A stretch of 64,000 nucleotides of DNA from positions 62,001 to 126,000 of the forward strand of contig NZ_JACCHQ010000025.1 of assembly GCF_016031655.1 (NCBI RefSeq), in the 5' to 3' direction. The stretch comes from Bradyrhizobium glycinis. Lineage in GTDB: Bacteria; Pseudomonadota; Alphaproteobacteria; Rhizobiales; Xanthobacteraceae. The position numbers and the translations under genes are program-made. The notes beneath the pieces are model-generated. The model had not been told where the DNA came from. It searched no databases and saw nothing but the letters and a program-made list of their open reading frames with translations. Positions 28,485 through 36,030 of the stretch are shown here, in pieces (positions within the stretch are counted from its first letter, which is position 1; every line of letters starts with the position of its first letter).

Positions 28485-28544
28485 GGTCTGCAATCCCTCG
28501 TGTTACGTGATGTGTGTTGTCTTGTGCCGTGCGGCGCTCTCTTC

Positions 28545-28647
28545 GTCATTGCCGGGCTTGACCCGGCAATCCATCATCTTGTGAGGAGGGATGGATGCCC
28601 GGGTCATCTAGCGCGAAGACGCGCTTCGCGCTTCTGCCCGGGCATGA
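28545..28647. repeat. Palindromic repeat between groES and groEL
   Basis: GTCATTGCCGGGCTTGACCC...CCCGGGTCATC on one side, then a CGCGAAGACGCGCTTCGCGC inner hairpin and a GCCCGGGCATGAC end. It belongs to the family at 10488 and 20901. It separates the two chaperonin genes, which in many bacteria are closer. Confidence 0.8.
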
Positions 28648-28683
28648 CTGCGGCACATTCAGTGGCCGTTCAGGCGGATGGCC

Positions 28684-28980
28684 TTAGGCCAGCACGCCCA
28701 TGATGTCCGACTCCTTCATGATCAGGAGCTCTTCGTTGTCGATCTTGACCTCGGTGCCCGACCACTTGCCGAACAGCACACGGTCGCCGACCTTGAGGTC
28801 GATCGGGATCAGCTTGCCGGTCTCGTCGCGGCCGCCGGGGCCGACGGCGACGACCTCGCCCTGGGACGGCTTTTCCTTGGCCGTGTCCGGAATGATGATG
28901 CCGCCCTTGGTCTTTTCCTCGGCGTCGATACGTTTGACCACGACACGGTCATGCAGCGGACGAAATTTGGATTTAGCCAT
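28684..28980 (-). CDS. groES: Co-chaperonin GroES (Cpn10)
   Basis: A 98-residue co-chaperonin. FRPLHDRVVVKRIDAEEKTKGGIIIPDTAKEKP includes the mobile loop that docks on GroEL, and KVGDRVLFGKWSGTEVKIDNEELLIMKESDI is the conserved second half. It forms the heptameric lid of the GroEL cavity. First gene of the groESL operon, with CIRCE and a sigma-70-like promoter upstream. Confidence 0.98.
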   Translation of the reverse strand: MAKSKFRPLHDRVVVKRIDAEEKTKGGIIIPDTAKEKPSQGEVVAVGPGGRDETGKLIPIDLKVGDRVLFGKWSGTEVKIDNEELLIMKESDIMGVLA

Positions 28981-29069
28981 GACGTTTCCCTTTGGAGGCT
29001 CGCTTCGGAAGTAGTGGGGTCGGTGGGGCGGCGCTTCCGTCCCCCTCTCTTCGAGGGTGAACGGTACGC

Positions 29070-29096
29070 TTAGCAATCGGGCTTTCCGAGTGCTAA
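29070..29096. promoter_or_regulatory. CIRCE element (HrcA operator)
   Basis: TTAGCAATC-N9-GAGTGCTAA. Consensus is TTAGCACTC-N9-GAGTGCTAA, so one base differs in the left arm. It lies about 90 bases before groES, where transcription starts, so HrcA binding would block the operon at low temperature. Confidence 0.93.
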
Positions 29097-29107
29097 TAGT
29101 GGGTCCG

Positions 29108-29136
29108 GAAATATGGCTTGGCCGCGATCCTGTCAA
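29108..29136 (-). promoter_or_regulatory. Sigma-70-like promoter of groESL
   Basis: On the minus strand TTGACA (29136-29131), a 17-base spacer and TATTTC (29113-29108). The predicted start point falls just before the CIRCE element, giving the classic arrangement. Confidence 0.75.
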
Positions 29137-29292
29137 GCAAAGGTGGTTAAGCGGTTGTTGAGGCGGATATAGGATGGTGGCATTGGAAACTCGCTCGGGG
29201 CGTCGGCGTAAAGAACGACGTCATTGCTCCGGCAGCGGTTTTGCGCTTGGCTGCGGGAGGGGTGCGGCCATGGTCTTGTTCGGGGGAATGCC

Positions 29293-29811
29293 ATGATCAG
29301 TTCGGCTCACGCGCGCACGGTTGCCAATCTGGCGGCCGCTTCTTGTCTGGCGCTGCTGCTGGGCGCCTGCGGCGGCGGCTTCAGCCTGCCGTCTCTCACG
29401 TCGTCCCCGCCGCCGGAGACCGAACCGGGCGTCACTCCCGAAATGCCGGCCACCATCCGCGCCGACGAGATCGTCGGCCGCTGGGGCCTCGCCTCGTTCC
29501 AGAACCCGGCCGACCGCGCCCGCACCGAGAAGATGGCGCGCGAGCAATGCAAGAACCCCTACGTGATCACCGCCGGTTCCTCCGGCGGCGTGATCATGCA
29601 TCTCGCCGACCAGGCAACGCCGCAGGAACTGCGGCTGAAGGGCTCGCCGAGCGGCAAGAACTACATCGGACCGGCCGGCCCGACCCCCGGCGAGCAGGAC
29701 CGCGAGATCGTCTCCTTCGACGGTCGCGTCATGATCACCCGCTTCATCGACAAGGACGCCGCCACCCGCTACGGCAACATGGTCTACGTCCGCTGCGCGC
29801 CGAGGGCGTAG
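29293..29811 (+). CDS. Lipoprotein of unknown function
   Basis: A 172-residue protein. The N-terminus has a lipobox (LALLLGAC; lipidated Cys about residue 23) so it should be anchored in the outer or inner membrane. A Pro-rich linker (SLTSSPPPETEPG) follows. The folded part opens with ADEIVGRWGLASFQ and contains EQCKNPYVIT, GEQDREIVSFDG and YVRCAPR, with two cysteines. No family name is certain. The start at 29293 follows a CGGGGGAA site. Divergent from groESL. Confidence 0.65.
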   Translation: MISSAHARTVANLAAASCLALLLGACGGGFSLPSLTSSPPPETEPGVTPEMPATIRADEIVGRWGLASFQNPADRARTEKMAREQCKNPYVITAGSSGGVIMHLADQATPQELRLKGSPSGKNYIGPAGPTPGEQDREIVSFDGRVMITRFIDKDAATRYGNMVYVRCAPRA

Positions 29812-29817
29812 TCTTCT

Positions 29818-29916
29818 GTCGTTCCGGGGCACGCGAAGCGTGAACTATGGTGCGCACTTGCGCACCTGAGAACCTCGAGATTCCGGGTTCGGTCCTGCGG
29901 ACCGCCCCGGAATGAC
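29818..29916. repeat. Palindromic intergenic repeat, GTCGTTCCGGGGC-type
   Basis: Left GTCGTTCCGGGGC pairs with right CGCCCCGGAATGAC; inner short hairpin GGTGCGCACTTGCGCACC. Lies between convergent genes. Confidence 0.8.
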
Positions 29917-29926
29917 AGCGAGAGAC

Positions 29927-29958
29927 AAAAAAAACGCCGGCCCAAGGCCGGCGTTTTG
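29927..29958. terminator. Bidirectional rho-independent terminator
   Basis: CGCCGGCC / GGCCGGCG stem with a CAA loop. On the plus strand it is followed by TTTTG; on the minus strand by eight T residues. It serves the lipoprotein gene and the converging CheZ-like gene. Confidence 0.9.
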
Positions 29959-29980
29959 TTATTCCTTTGTCGTCGCCCGC

Positions 29981-30766
29981 TCAGTCGAACAGCGCGTCGA
30001 TGTCGTCCTGCGAGGCGTGGCCGACGTCGCCGGCGAGCTTGGGGCCGTTGAGGAGCTTCTCGTCCTCGGTGCGGTTGTCGACCTGCGCCGGCACATGGGA
30101 CTTGATAGCGTCGACGCCGCCCCAGATCTCCATCATCGCGTTGATGTGCTGCTCGATGAACTTCATCGTGCCCATGACCTTGCTGATGCGCTGACCGGTC
30201 AGGTCCTGGAAGTTGCAGGCTTCGAAGATCGAAATGACGCGTTCCTGGATGTCGTCGGCAAGGCGCTTCTGCTGATCGATCGAGTCCACCTTGGACATCG
30301 CGCTGGCGGCCTGGTCGATCGATTCCGCGGCTTCAAGGATCTGCTGGGTCGCCTGCTCGGTGCCGCCGACCACCGCGCCGAGCTCGCCGTTGACCTTGGC
30401 CATCTCGCCGCCGTCGAAGCTCTTGCCGTGCAGCGTCGCGATCTCGCGCTTGGTGCGGTCGATGGCGTCGTGGATGAGGTCGAGCTCGACCTTCAGCTTC
30501 TCGCATTGCTCGATCTGCGCCCGGTAGGTCTCGAGCATGGTGCGCGCTTCGGCAAGCTCGTGCGCGGTCGAGGCGTCGATCGCCGCCATCGCAGCGCTGC
30601 CGGACAGCGGGGCCGCGACGATGCCCTTCGCCATCTGGGCGCGGATCGCGCGAAGCTCGGCCATGATCTCGCTGTGCATCGGGAGTGCCTCTTCAGTTAC
30701 GTCTACAATGGGCATCTCGCCACCGACGATATCTTCGACGCGAAAACGCTTGCGGTGAACAGCCAT
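29981..30766 (-). CDS. CheZ-family chemotaxis protein phosphatase
   Basis: A 261-residue protein rich in helix. The CheZ active-site segment is present as FEACNFQDLTGQRISKVMGTM (Q-D-L-T-G-Q), and the long helical hairpin before it (residues about 60-170) fits. The C-terminus ends in SQDDIDALFD, the acidic amphipathic tail that binds phospho-CheY in CheZ. It would dephosphorylate CheY-P. No other chemotaxis or flagellar gene is near, so its target system is encoded elsewhere. A terminator follows. Confidence 0.82.
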   Translation of the reverse strand: MAVHRKRFRVEDIVGGEMPIVDVTEEALPMHSEIMAELRAIRAQMAKGIVAAPLSGSAAMAAIDASTAHELAEARTMLETYRAQIEQCEKLKVELDLIHDAIDRTKREIATLHGKSFDGGEMAKVNGELGAVVGGTEQATQQILEAAESIDQAASAMSKVDSIDQQKRLADDIQERVISIFEACNFQDLTGQRISKVMGTMKFIEQHINAMMEIWGGVDAIKSHVPAQVDNRTEDEKLLNGPKLAGDVGHASQDDIDALFD

Positions 30767-31082
30767 CAGGATACTCCCCCCACCTCACTCACGCGTCTTT
30801 GTAGGCAGAAGCGATTTAACACGAAGTTCACAGCAGGAACTGCTGATCGGCCGCGCGCGACGCGGCGCAAAGAAGCGATTAACCATCACCGGGCGGCGTT
30901 CATCGAAAATAAACGCTGATCGCCAAATTGCAGGCGCGCTCGCGACGTGGTGAATCGAAACGCGCCTTCCGTTTACCAAACAAAACGGCTTTTGCTTTTT
31001 ATTGACCACGTCGAAGAGCGCGGATCAGCCACCGGCTCTCCACGACGCATGTGATCTAGACGAAACAGTACAGAGTACGTCG
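30767..31082. other. Divergent intergenic region
   Basis: About 316 bases between the CheZ-like and L,D-transpeptidase genes. It is somewhat A+T-richer in 30950-31020 (e.g. CGGCTTTTGCTTTTTATTGACC), likely promoters. No gene seen; no exact promoter called. Confidence 0.4.
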
Positions 31083-31913
31083 ATGTTCAAGAAAATGTCT
31101 GTCGCGCTGCTCGGCAGCGCTTGCACCTTCATGGCCGGCGCGAACGACGCCAGCGCCTTCGACAACAGCGTGCCGAACAATCCGCCTGCAGTGCTGTACC
31201 AGCCGCGCGTGCCGCCGGCGCCGGTGCGCATGGCGTCCAATTCCAACATGGGCGGTGGCTTCATCGAATTCCTGTTCGGCGATGGCCCCGGCCGCGGCCC
31301 GGCCTACGCGCCGGAGCAGCCGGTGTATCAGCGGCAGCCGGGCTATTACGACCAGCGGCGCCTGCCGCCGATGGGCGAGCCGCAGATGCAGGGTGGTTAT
31401 CAGCACGGCGGATATCAGCAGGGCGCGTCTCTCCAGCAGGAGGCGGTCGATCCGCGGCAGCGTCCGTTCGATCCGAAATTCGAGAAACAACTCGTTGACT
31501 ATAGCGGCAAGGAAAGTCCCGGCACGATCGTGGTCGATACGCCGAACAAGTTCCTCTATCTCGTCGAGGGCAACGGCCGGGCACTGCGCTACGGCATCGG
31601 CGTCGGCCGTCCCGGCTTCACCTGGTCCGGCGTGAAATCGATCACCGCCAAGCGCGAATGGCCGGACTGGACGCCGCCGGCGGAAATGCTCGCGCGCCGG
31701 CCCGATCTGCCCAGGCACATGGAAGGCGGCCCGGAAAATCCGCTCGGTGCCCGCGCGATGTATCTCGGCTCGACGCTCTATCGCATCCACGGCTCCAACG
31801 AGCCCTGGACCATCGGCACCAACGTCTCCTCCGGCTGCATCCGCATGCGCAATGAGGACGTCATCGACCTCTACGGCCGCGTCAATGTCGGTACCAAGGT
31901 CGTGGTGATGTGA
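31083..31913 (+). CDS. L,D-transpeptidase (YkuD domain)
   Basis: A 276-residue periplasmic enzyme. A signal-like N-terminus (MFKKMSVALLGSACTFMAGANDASA) is followed by a Pro/Gln/Tyr-rich linker (residues about 55-125) and the YkuD domain. The active site H236-x15-C252 is visible as IHGSNEPW and SSGCIRMRNEDV. These enzymes make 3-3 cross-links in peptidoglycan or attach proteins to it. The start at 31083 is preferred over an upstream frame because it begins the signal peptide. Confidence 0.88.
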   Translation: MFKKMSVALLGSACTFMAGANDASAFDNSVPNNPPAVLYQPRVPPAPVRMASNSNMGGGFIEFLFGDGPGRGPAYAPEQPVYQRQPGYYDQRRLPPMGEPQMQGGYQHGGYQQGASLQQEAVDPRQRPFDPKFEKQLVDYSGKESPGTIVVDTPNKFLYLVEGNGRALRYGIGVGRPGFTWSGVKSITAKREWPDWTPPAEMLARRPDLPRHMEGGPENPLGARAMYLGSTLYRIHGSNEPWTIGTNVSSGCIRMRNEDVIDLYGRVNVGTKVVVM

Positions 31914-31923
31914 TTTCTTTTTA

Positions 31924-32058
31924 CCCTCTCCCCTTGTGGGAGAGGGTGCCTCACGCAGCGAGGCGGGTGAGGGGTTCTCTCCTCACGAACAGCTTTGCGA
32001 GCGGAGAGAACCCCTCATCCGGCGCTTCGCGCCACCTTCTCCCACAAGGGGAGAAGGA
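31924..32058. repeat. Palindromic intergenic repeat, CCCTCTCCCCTTGTGGGAGAGGG-type
   Basis: CTCTCCCCTTGTGGGAGA at the left pairs with TCTCCCACAAGGGGAGA at the right; inner arms GGTGAGGGGTTCTCTCC / GGAGAGAACCCCTCATC. Lies between convergent genes. Confidence 0.85.
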
Positions 32059-32088
32059 AAAAGCTTCGAGCCAAGCTGCTTAAAAATG

Positions 32089-32118
32089 AAAACGGCCGCC
32101 TTCCGGGCGGCCGCTTTT
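32089..32118. terminator. Bidirectional rho-independent terminator
   Basis: CGGCCGCC / GGCGGCCG stem with a five-base loop, preceded by AAAA and followed by CTTTTG. It lies 24 bases behind the DUF2076 gene stop on the minus strand. Confidence 0.8.
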
Positions 32119-32141
32119 GTTTGTGACGTTAGCAGGCGACC

Positions 32142-32954
32142 TTACGCGTAATCGCTGCCGCCGTCGTCGCTGCCGAAGTCGCTGTCGTCGGCCGCCGTGT
32201 CGAAGCTGTCATCGCGATCGTTGCCGTAGTTCTGGTCGCTGTTGTCGCGGTCGTTCGACGCCTGGTCGAAGAAGTCGTGACGGGACTCCCGGTTCGAGCC
32301 GATGTCGTCGAGACCGGCATCGCGCGCGAGCGAGCCGCCGGACTGATCGCCGCCGCCGCCCCAGGGACTGCGGTCGCCGAGCGCGTTGGTGTCGCCAAAA
32401 GCCTGCTGGTGCGATCCGCCCATCATGCCGCGGATGCTCGAGAGCAGCAGCGAGCCGCCGACGACGCCAGCGGCGGCCGCCGCCGCTGTGCCAAGGAACG
32501 AGCCGCCGCCACCGCCGATCGGCGCAGCGCCATAACCCTGACCCGGACCCTGGCCATAGGCCTGTCCATAAGGCGGCGCGCCGTAGCCCGGCTGCGTCTG
32601 CTGCATTGTCTGGCCGGTGTTCCAGACCGGCCGCTGCTCACGCGGGGGCACGTTCGGAACCGATCCGCGCGAGGGGCTCGATCCGAACAGCGTGTCGCGC
32701 ATGGTATCGAGGAAGCCGCCGGACTGCGCCTGCTCGGGCGCGTGGGCCGCTTCCAGCTCCTGGATGCGGGCATTGGCGCGCTTTAGCGCTTCGTCCTGGA
32801 CGAGCGTGGTCTGCACCAGCGCGTAGATGGCGCCGGGCGCCTTGCGCAGGCCGTCGGAGATCGCGGCGATCGCATCGGGATCGCGCGGTGCATTTTCCAG
32901 CTTTGAAAGCCGGTCGAAAAGGTCGTCGACGAGCTGGCGTTCCTGCGGCGTCAT
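32142..32954 (-). CDS. DUF2076 family protein
   Basis: A 270-residue protein. The N-terminus MTPQERQLVDDLFDRLSKLE and the following DPDAIAAISDGLRKAPGAIYALVQTTLVQDEAL are the hallmark of DUF2076 proteins. A Gln/Gly/Pro-rich middle (residues 115-150) leads to FLGTAAAAAAGVVGGSLLLSSIRGMMGG, a Gly/Ala-rich hydrophobic segment, and an Asp/Ser-rich tail. Function of the family is not established; some members are annotated as periplasmic ligand sensors. No signal peptide. Confidence 0.75.
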   Translation of the reverse strand: MTPQERQLVDDLFDRLSKLENAPRDPDAIAAISDGLRKAPGAIYALVQTTLVQDEALKRANARIQELEAAHAPEQAQSGGFLDTMRDTLFGSSPSRGSVPNVPPREQRPVWNTGQTMQQTQPGYGAPPYGQAYGQGPGQGYGAAPIGGGGGSFLGTAAAAAAGVVGGSLLLSSIRGMMGGSHQQAFGDTNALGDRSPWGGGGDQSGGSLARDAGLDDIGSNRESRHDFFDQASNDRDNSDQNYGNDRDDSFDTAADDSDFGSDDGGSDYA

Positions 32955-33078
32955 GATCTGTCTCCTTCGCGCGAAACCAAGCGCGAGAGGAGATGTAGGG
33001 TTCCATTATGGCCCCAACAGTGCCGGCCGGATTAAATTTCGGTATGCGACAAGCTGCCTCTGGCGCGCTTTTCGCCGT

Positions 33079-33924
33079 TCATCCCAGCGTCACGTTGCTG
33101 TCCGCCAGCAAACGCGCGAAAGCCTCGCCGGCGAGATAAGCATGTTCGCGTTCACGCACGTCGGTCATGGGGTCGAGGCCGGTGAGGACATCGTCGACGA
33201 AGCCGGGATGGCACATCACGAGGCCGCCATCGGGAAGGCCGTCCAGGAATTGCCGCATCAGCGCGCCGAAATCGGCGGCGCGCGTGAAATCATAGGCGCC
33301 GGCGAAGCCTGGGTTGAAGCTGAGGCCGGCACGGCCGGCGCGGCGGCGGAATTGCGCGCTGAGGATATCGAGCACCATGGCCTTCGGCGAGGCCAGCCGC
33401 TGCGCCAGCGGCAGATCGCGGCCGCCCTGGCGCACCCAGGCGCTTGGCGCAGCCTCGACCACCGCATCGACGAAGCCGTCGCGCACCTGCGGGAACAGCT
33501 GCACGTGCTGGTGACCGTCGACGAAGTCAGGGGCGCGGCCGAACGCGTCCGTGAAGGCCGCCAGCTGCGCCTTCACCTCGTTGCGGATGAATTCACGGTC
33601 GAGCCGGCGCATCAGTCCGGCGCGCAGCAGCTTGGGAAAGGCGAAGAACATGTCGCCGTCCAAAGGGCGGAAATGCATGGTGAGCGGCCGGAACGGCGCC
33701 GACAGCGTCACGTGCAATCCGATCGCGCAACGCGGGCTTTGCGTTGCCGAAGCCTGCAGCGCCTCGACGTCGCTGCGCGCGATCGCCGGCCCCACCATCA
33801 TCACCGACGTGGCGTTGAGACGGCCGCGTTCGATCAGGTCGCGGATGGCGCGGTTGACGCCCGGGCTGATGCCGTAATCGTCGGCGCAGAGCCAGATCCG
33901 CCGCGGGCTCGCGGCCACGCTCAT
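33079..33924 (-). CDS. ChbG/HpnK-family deacetylase (YdjC-like)
   Basis: A 281-residue metal-dependent carbohydrate deacetylase. The metal motifs are WLCADDYGISPGVN (D15-D16), GLHVTLS and DFVDGHQHVQLFP. The family removes acetyl groups from N-acetylated sugars in chitooligosaccharides (ChbG) or hopanoid precursors (HpnK). The gene overlaps the glycosyltransferase gene by four bases (ATGA), so the two are translated together; a joint role in sugar modification of a lipid is likely but inferred. No other hopanoid gene is seen. Confidence 0.8.
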   Translation of the reverse strand: MSVAASPRRIWLCADDYGISPGVNRAIRDLIERGRLNATSVMMVGPAIARSDVEALQASATQSPRCAIGLHVTLSAPFRPLTMHFRPLDGDMFFAFPKLLRAGLMRRLDREFIRNEVKAQLAAFTDAFGRAPDFVDGHQHVQLFPQVRDGFVDAVVEAAPSAWVRQGGRDLPLAQRLASPKAMVLDILSAQFRRRAGRAGLSFNPGFAGAYDFTRAADFGALMRQFLDGLPDGGLVMCHPGFVDDVLTGLDPMTDVREREHAYLAGEAFARLLADSNVTLG

Positions 33925-34958
33925 TCGGCTGCCGTCCTGCTCGCAGCCTCATCGGCTTCGAAATGCTTCTCGCTGTGCTCGGCGACGAAGTAGATCGGGC
34001 GTGCCTTCAGCTCGGAGAGGATCTTGCCGATATATTCGCCGACGATGCCGATCATGATGAGCTGCACGCCGCCGATCGTCATCAGGCCGATCACGAGCGA
34101 AGGATAGCCGGGCACCTGTTTGCCGGTCGTGAACACCTCCCAGAGGATCGAAAGGCCGAACAGGAAAGCGCCTCCTGCGAGAATGACGCCGAGCAGGCTG
34201 GCGAAGCGCAAGGGCGCCACTGAAAACGAGGTCAGGCCCTCGATCGACAGGCCAAGCAGGCTCGCGGCGTTGAAGGTGGTGACGCCATGTGCACGCGCTG
34301 CGGGCTCGTAGTCGACGCGGATCTGGCGGAAACCGATCCAGCTGGCGAGGCCCTTGAAGAAGCGGTTGCGTTCCGGCAGCTGCCTCAGCGCAGCGACCGC
34401 GCGCGGTGACAGCAGGCGGAAATCGCCGGCGTCCTCCGGAATCTTCTGGCGGGCGCCCCAATTGATCAGCGCGTAGAAGCCGTGCACCGCGACCCGGCGC
34501 AGGAAGGGCTCGTTGTCGCGATGCGCCTTGGCGGTGTAGACGACGTCATAGCCGTCATCGATCCAGTGCCGCACCAGCTGTTCGACCAGCGCCGGCGGAT
34601 GCTGGCCGTCGCCGTCCATGAACATGACGGCGCCGAGGCGGGCATGGTCCAGGCCCGCCATCAGCGCAGCCTCCTTGCCGAAATTGCGCGACAGCGACAC
34701 CACCTGAACGTCGATGGCGTCGGCCGGCAATGACCGCGCGATCGACAGCGTCGCATCCTTGCTGCCGTCGTCGACATAGACGACCTCGCAAGACAGGCGA
34801 TAGCGCTGCCGCAGGGTCTTGGCGAGCTCGCAGATGCGCTGGTGCAGAGCGGTGAGGCCTGCCGCCTCGTTGTAGACGGGGATGACGATCGACAGCCCCT
34901 TCGCTGCGGCGTTGGCTGCGGTGGTCGTCATGCCGGAAACGTCAGAGCCCAGCGTCAT
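33921..34958 (-). CDS. Family 2 glycosyltransferase, polyprenyl-phosphate type
   Basis: A 345-residue membrane-bound GT-A glycosyltransferase. Motifs are LSIVIPVYNEAAGL, EVVYVDDGSKD and VMFMDGDGQHPP (DxD-like), and EDAGDFRLLSPRAV. Two membrane helices occur near residues 240-265 and 280-310, with the ending KARPIYFVAEHSE, as in GtrB/ArnC/DPM1-like enzymes. It transfers a sugar to polyprenyl phosphate at the inner membrane. A start nine codons later (34931) is possible. The overlapping downstream deacetylase gene suggests the sugar is then deacetylated. Confidence 0.85.
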   Translation of the reverse strand: MTLGSDVSGMTTTAANAAAKGLSIVIPVYNEAAGLTALHQRICELAKTLRQRYRLSCEVVYVDDGSKDATLSIARSLPADAIDVQVVSLSRNFGKEAALMAGLDHARLGAVMFMDGDGQHPPALVEQLVRHWIDDGYDVVYTAKAHRDNEPFLRRVAVHGFYALINWGARQKIPEDAGDFRLLSPRAVAALRQLPERNRFFKGLASWIGFRQIRVDYEPAARAHGVTTFNAASLLGLSIEGLTSFSVAPLRFASLLGVILAGGAFLFGLSILWEVFTTGKQVPGYPSLVIGLMTIGGVQLIMIGIVGEYIGKILSELKARPIYFVAEHSEKHFEADEAASRTAAE

Positions 34959-35049
34959 CGATCAAGGTTCCAGAGGCCTTTAGGTCATCTCAACAGCATA
35001 TGGTAGCTGCCGTTTTCTGTCGCAAAGCTGAACGGAACGGACCTGGGGC

Positions 35050-36027
35050 TCACCGCCGCAGGAACGCCTCGAGCTTGACGAACAGCGGGTTCTCCCGGTC
35101 GAACACGTAGTCGAGCGAGACCACCGAGACGGTCTCGGCGCCATGCTCGCGCAGGAAGCTCGCCAGCGCGTAGAGCTGCCCCGGTGGGCAGTGCAGGGTC
35201 AGCATGCCTGACGAGGTCGGACCGCCGAACGGGGCCTCCACGCCGAACCGGCTGTGGGCTTCCTGAAGCAGGGCGGCATCGCATTGCCGGAAGCGGGTGC
35301 GGACTTCGCGATACTTGTTGGCTCGCGCCCGTGCTGCGATGTGATCGAGGATGACACGCGCCGTCTCGCGCGCCTGCGGCGACCAATCGGCCTCCTTGGC
35401 GGCCACCAGGTTGGCCTGGCTGCGCAGGATCACGCCGTCGTCGAGCACCCGCAGGCCATTGGCGGCGAGCGTCGCGCCGGTGGTGGTGATGTCGACGATC
35501 AGCTCGGCGCTGCCGGCCGCCGGTGCGCCTTCGGTGGCGCCCGCGCTTTCGACGATGCGGTAATCGGTGATGCCGTGAGCCTGGAAGAAGCCGCGGGTGA
35601 GGTTGACGAACTTGGTCGCGACCCGCATTCGCATGTGATGCTGCTCGCGGAAGCCGGTGGTGACGTCGTCGAGGTCGGCCATGGTGCGGACGTCGATCCA
35701 GGCCTGCGGCACCGCGACGACGACGTCGGCATAACCGAAGCCGAGCCCGTCGATCAGCGATACGCGCTTGTCGGCATCGGCGATGTTCTCGCGCACGAGA
35801 TCTTCACCGGTGACGCCGAGATGGGCAAGTCCGCGGGACAATTGCGCGGCGATCTCGCTCGCCGAGAGATAGGCGACCTCGACATTGTCGAGCCCTGCGA
35901 TGATGCCGCGGTAGTCGCGGACGCCGCCGGCCTTCGACAGCTTGAGGCCGGCACGGGCAAAGAAGGCCTCGGTGTTCTCCTGCAGGCGGCCCTTGGAGGG
36001 AACGGCCAGAACGAATGGCGCGCTCAT
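35050..36027 (-). CDS. hisG: ATP phosphoribosyltransferase HisG
   Basis: A 325-residue enzyme for the first step of histidine synthesis (ATP + PRPP). The N-terminal VLAVPSKGRLQENTEAFFARAGL and the phosphate-binding AELIVDITTTGATLAANGL are typical. It starts three bases behind the hisZ stop, so the two are coupled. It is longer than the short-form HisG that normally pairs with HisZ: about 85 residues at the C-terminus (from VRTRFRQCD on, with LYALASFLREHGAETVSVV) resemble an extra regulatory domain. Confidence 0.93.
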   Translation of the reverse strand: MSAPFVLAVPSKGRLQENTEAFFARAGLKLSKAGGVRDYRGIIAGLDNVEVAYLSASEIAAQLSRGLAHLGVTGEDLVRENIADADKRVSLIDGLGFGYADVVVAVPQAWIDVRTMADLDDVTTGFREQHHMRMRVATKFVNLTRGFFQAHGITDYRIVESAGATEGAPAAGSAELIVDITTTGATLAANGLRVLDDGVILRSQANLVAAKEADWSPQARETARVILDHIAARARANKYREVRTRFRQCDAALLQEAHSRFGVEAPFGGPTSSGMLTLHCPPGQLYALASFLREHGAETVSVVSLDYVFDRENPLFVKLEAFLRR

Positions 36028-36030
36028 GAC

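Larger units (their letters stand above)
28981..29292. other. Promoter region of groESL and of the divergent lipoprotein gene
   Basis: About 310 bases. The part next to groES holds a leader with CIRCE and the promoter (see separate entries). The part next to the lipoprotein gene holds only its ribosome-binding site (CGGGGGAATGCC) and no clear promoter. Confidence 0.6.
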
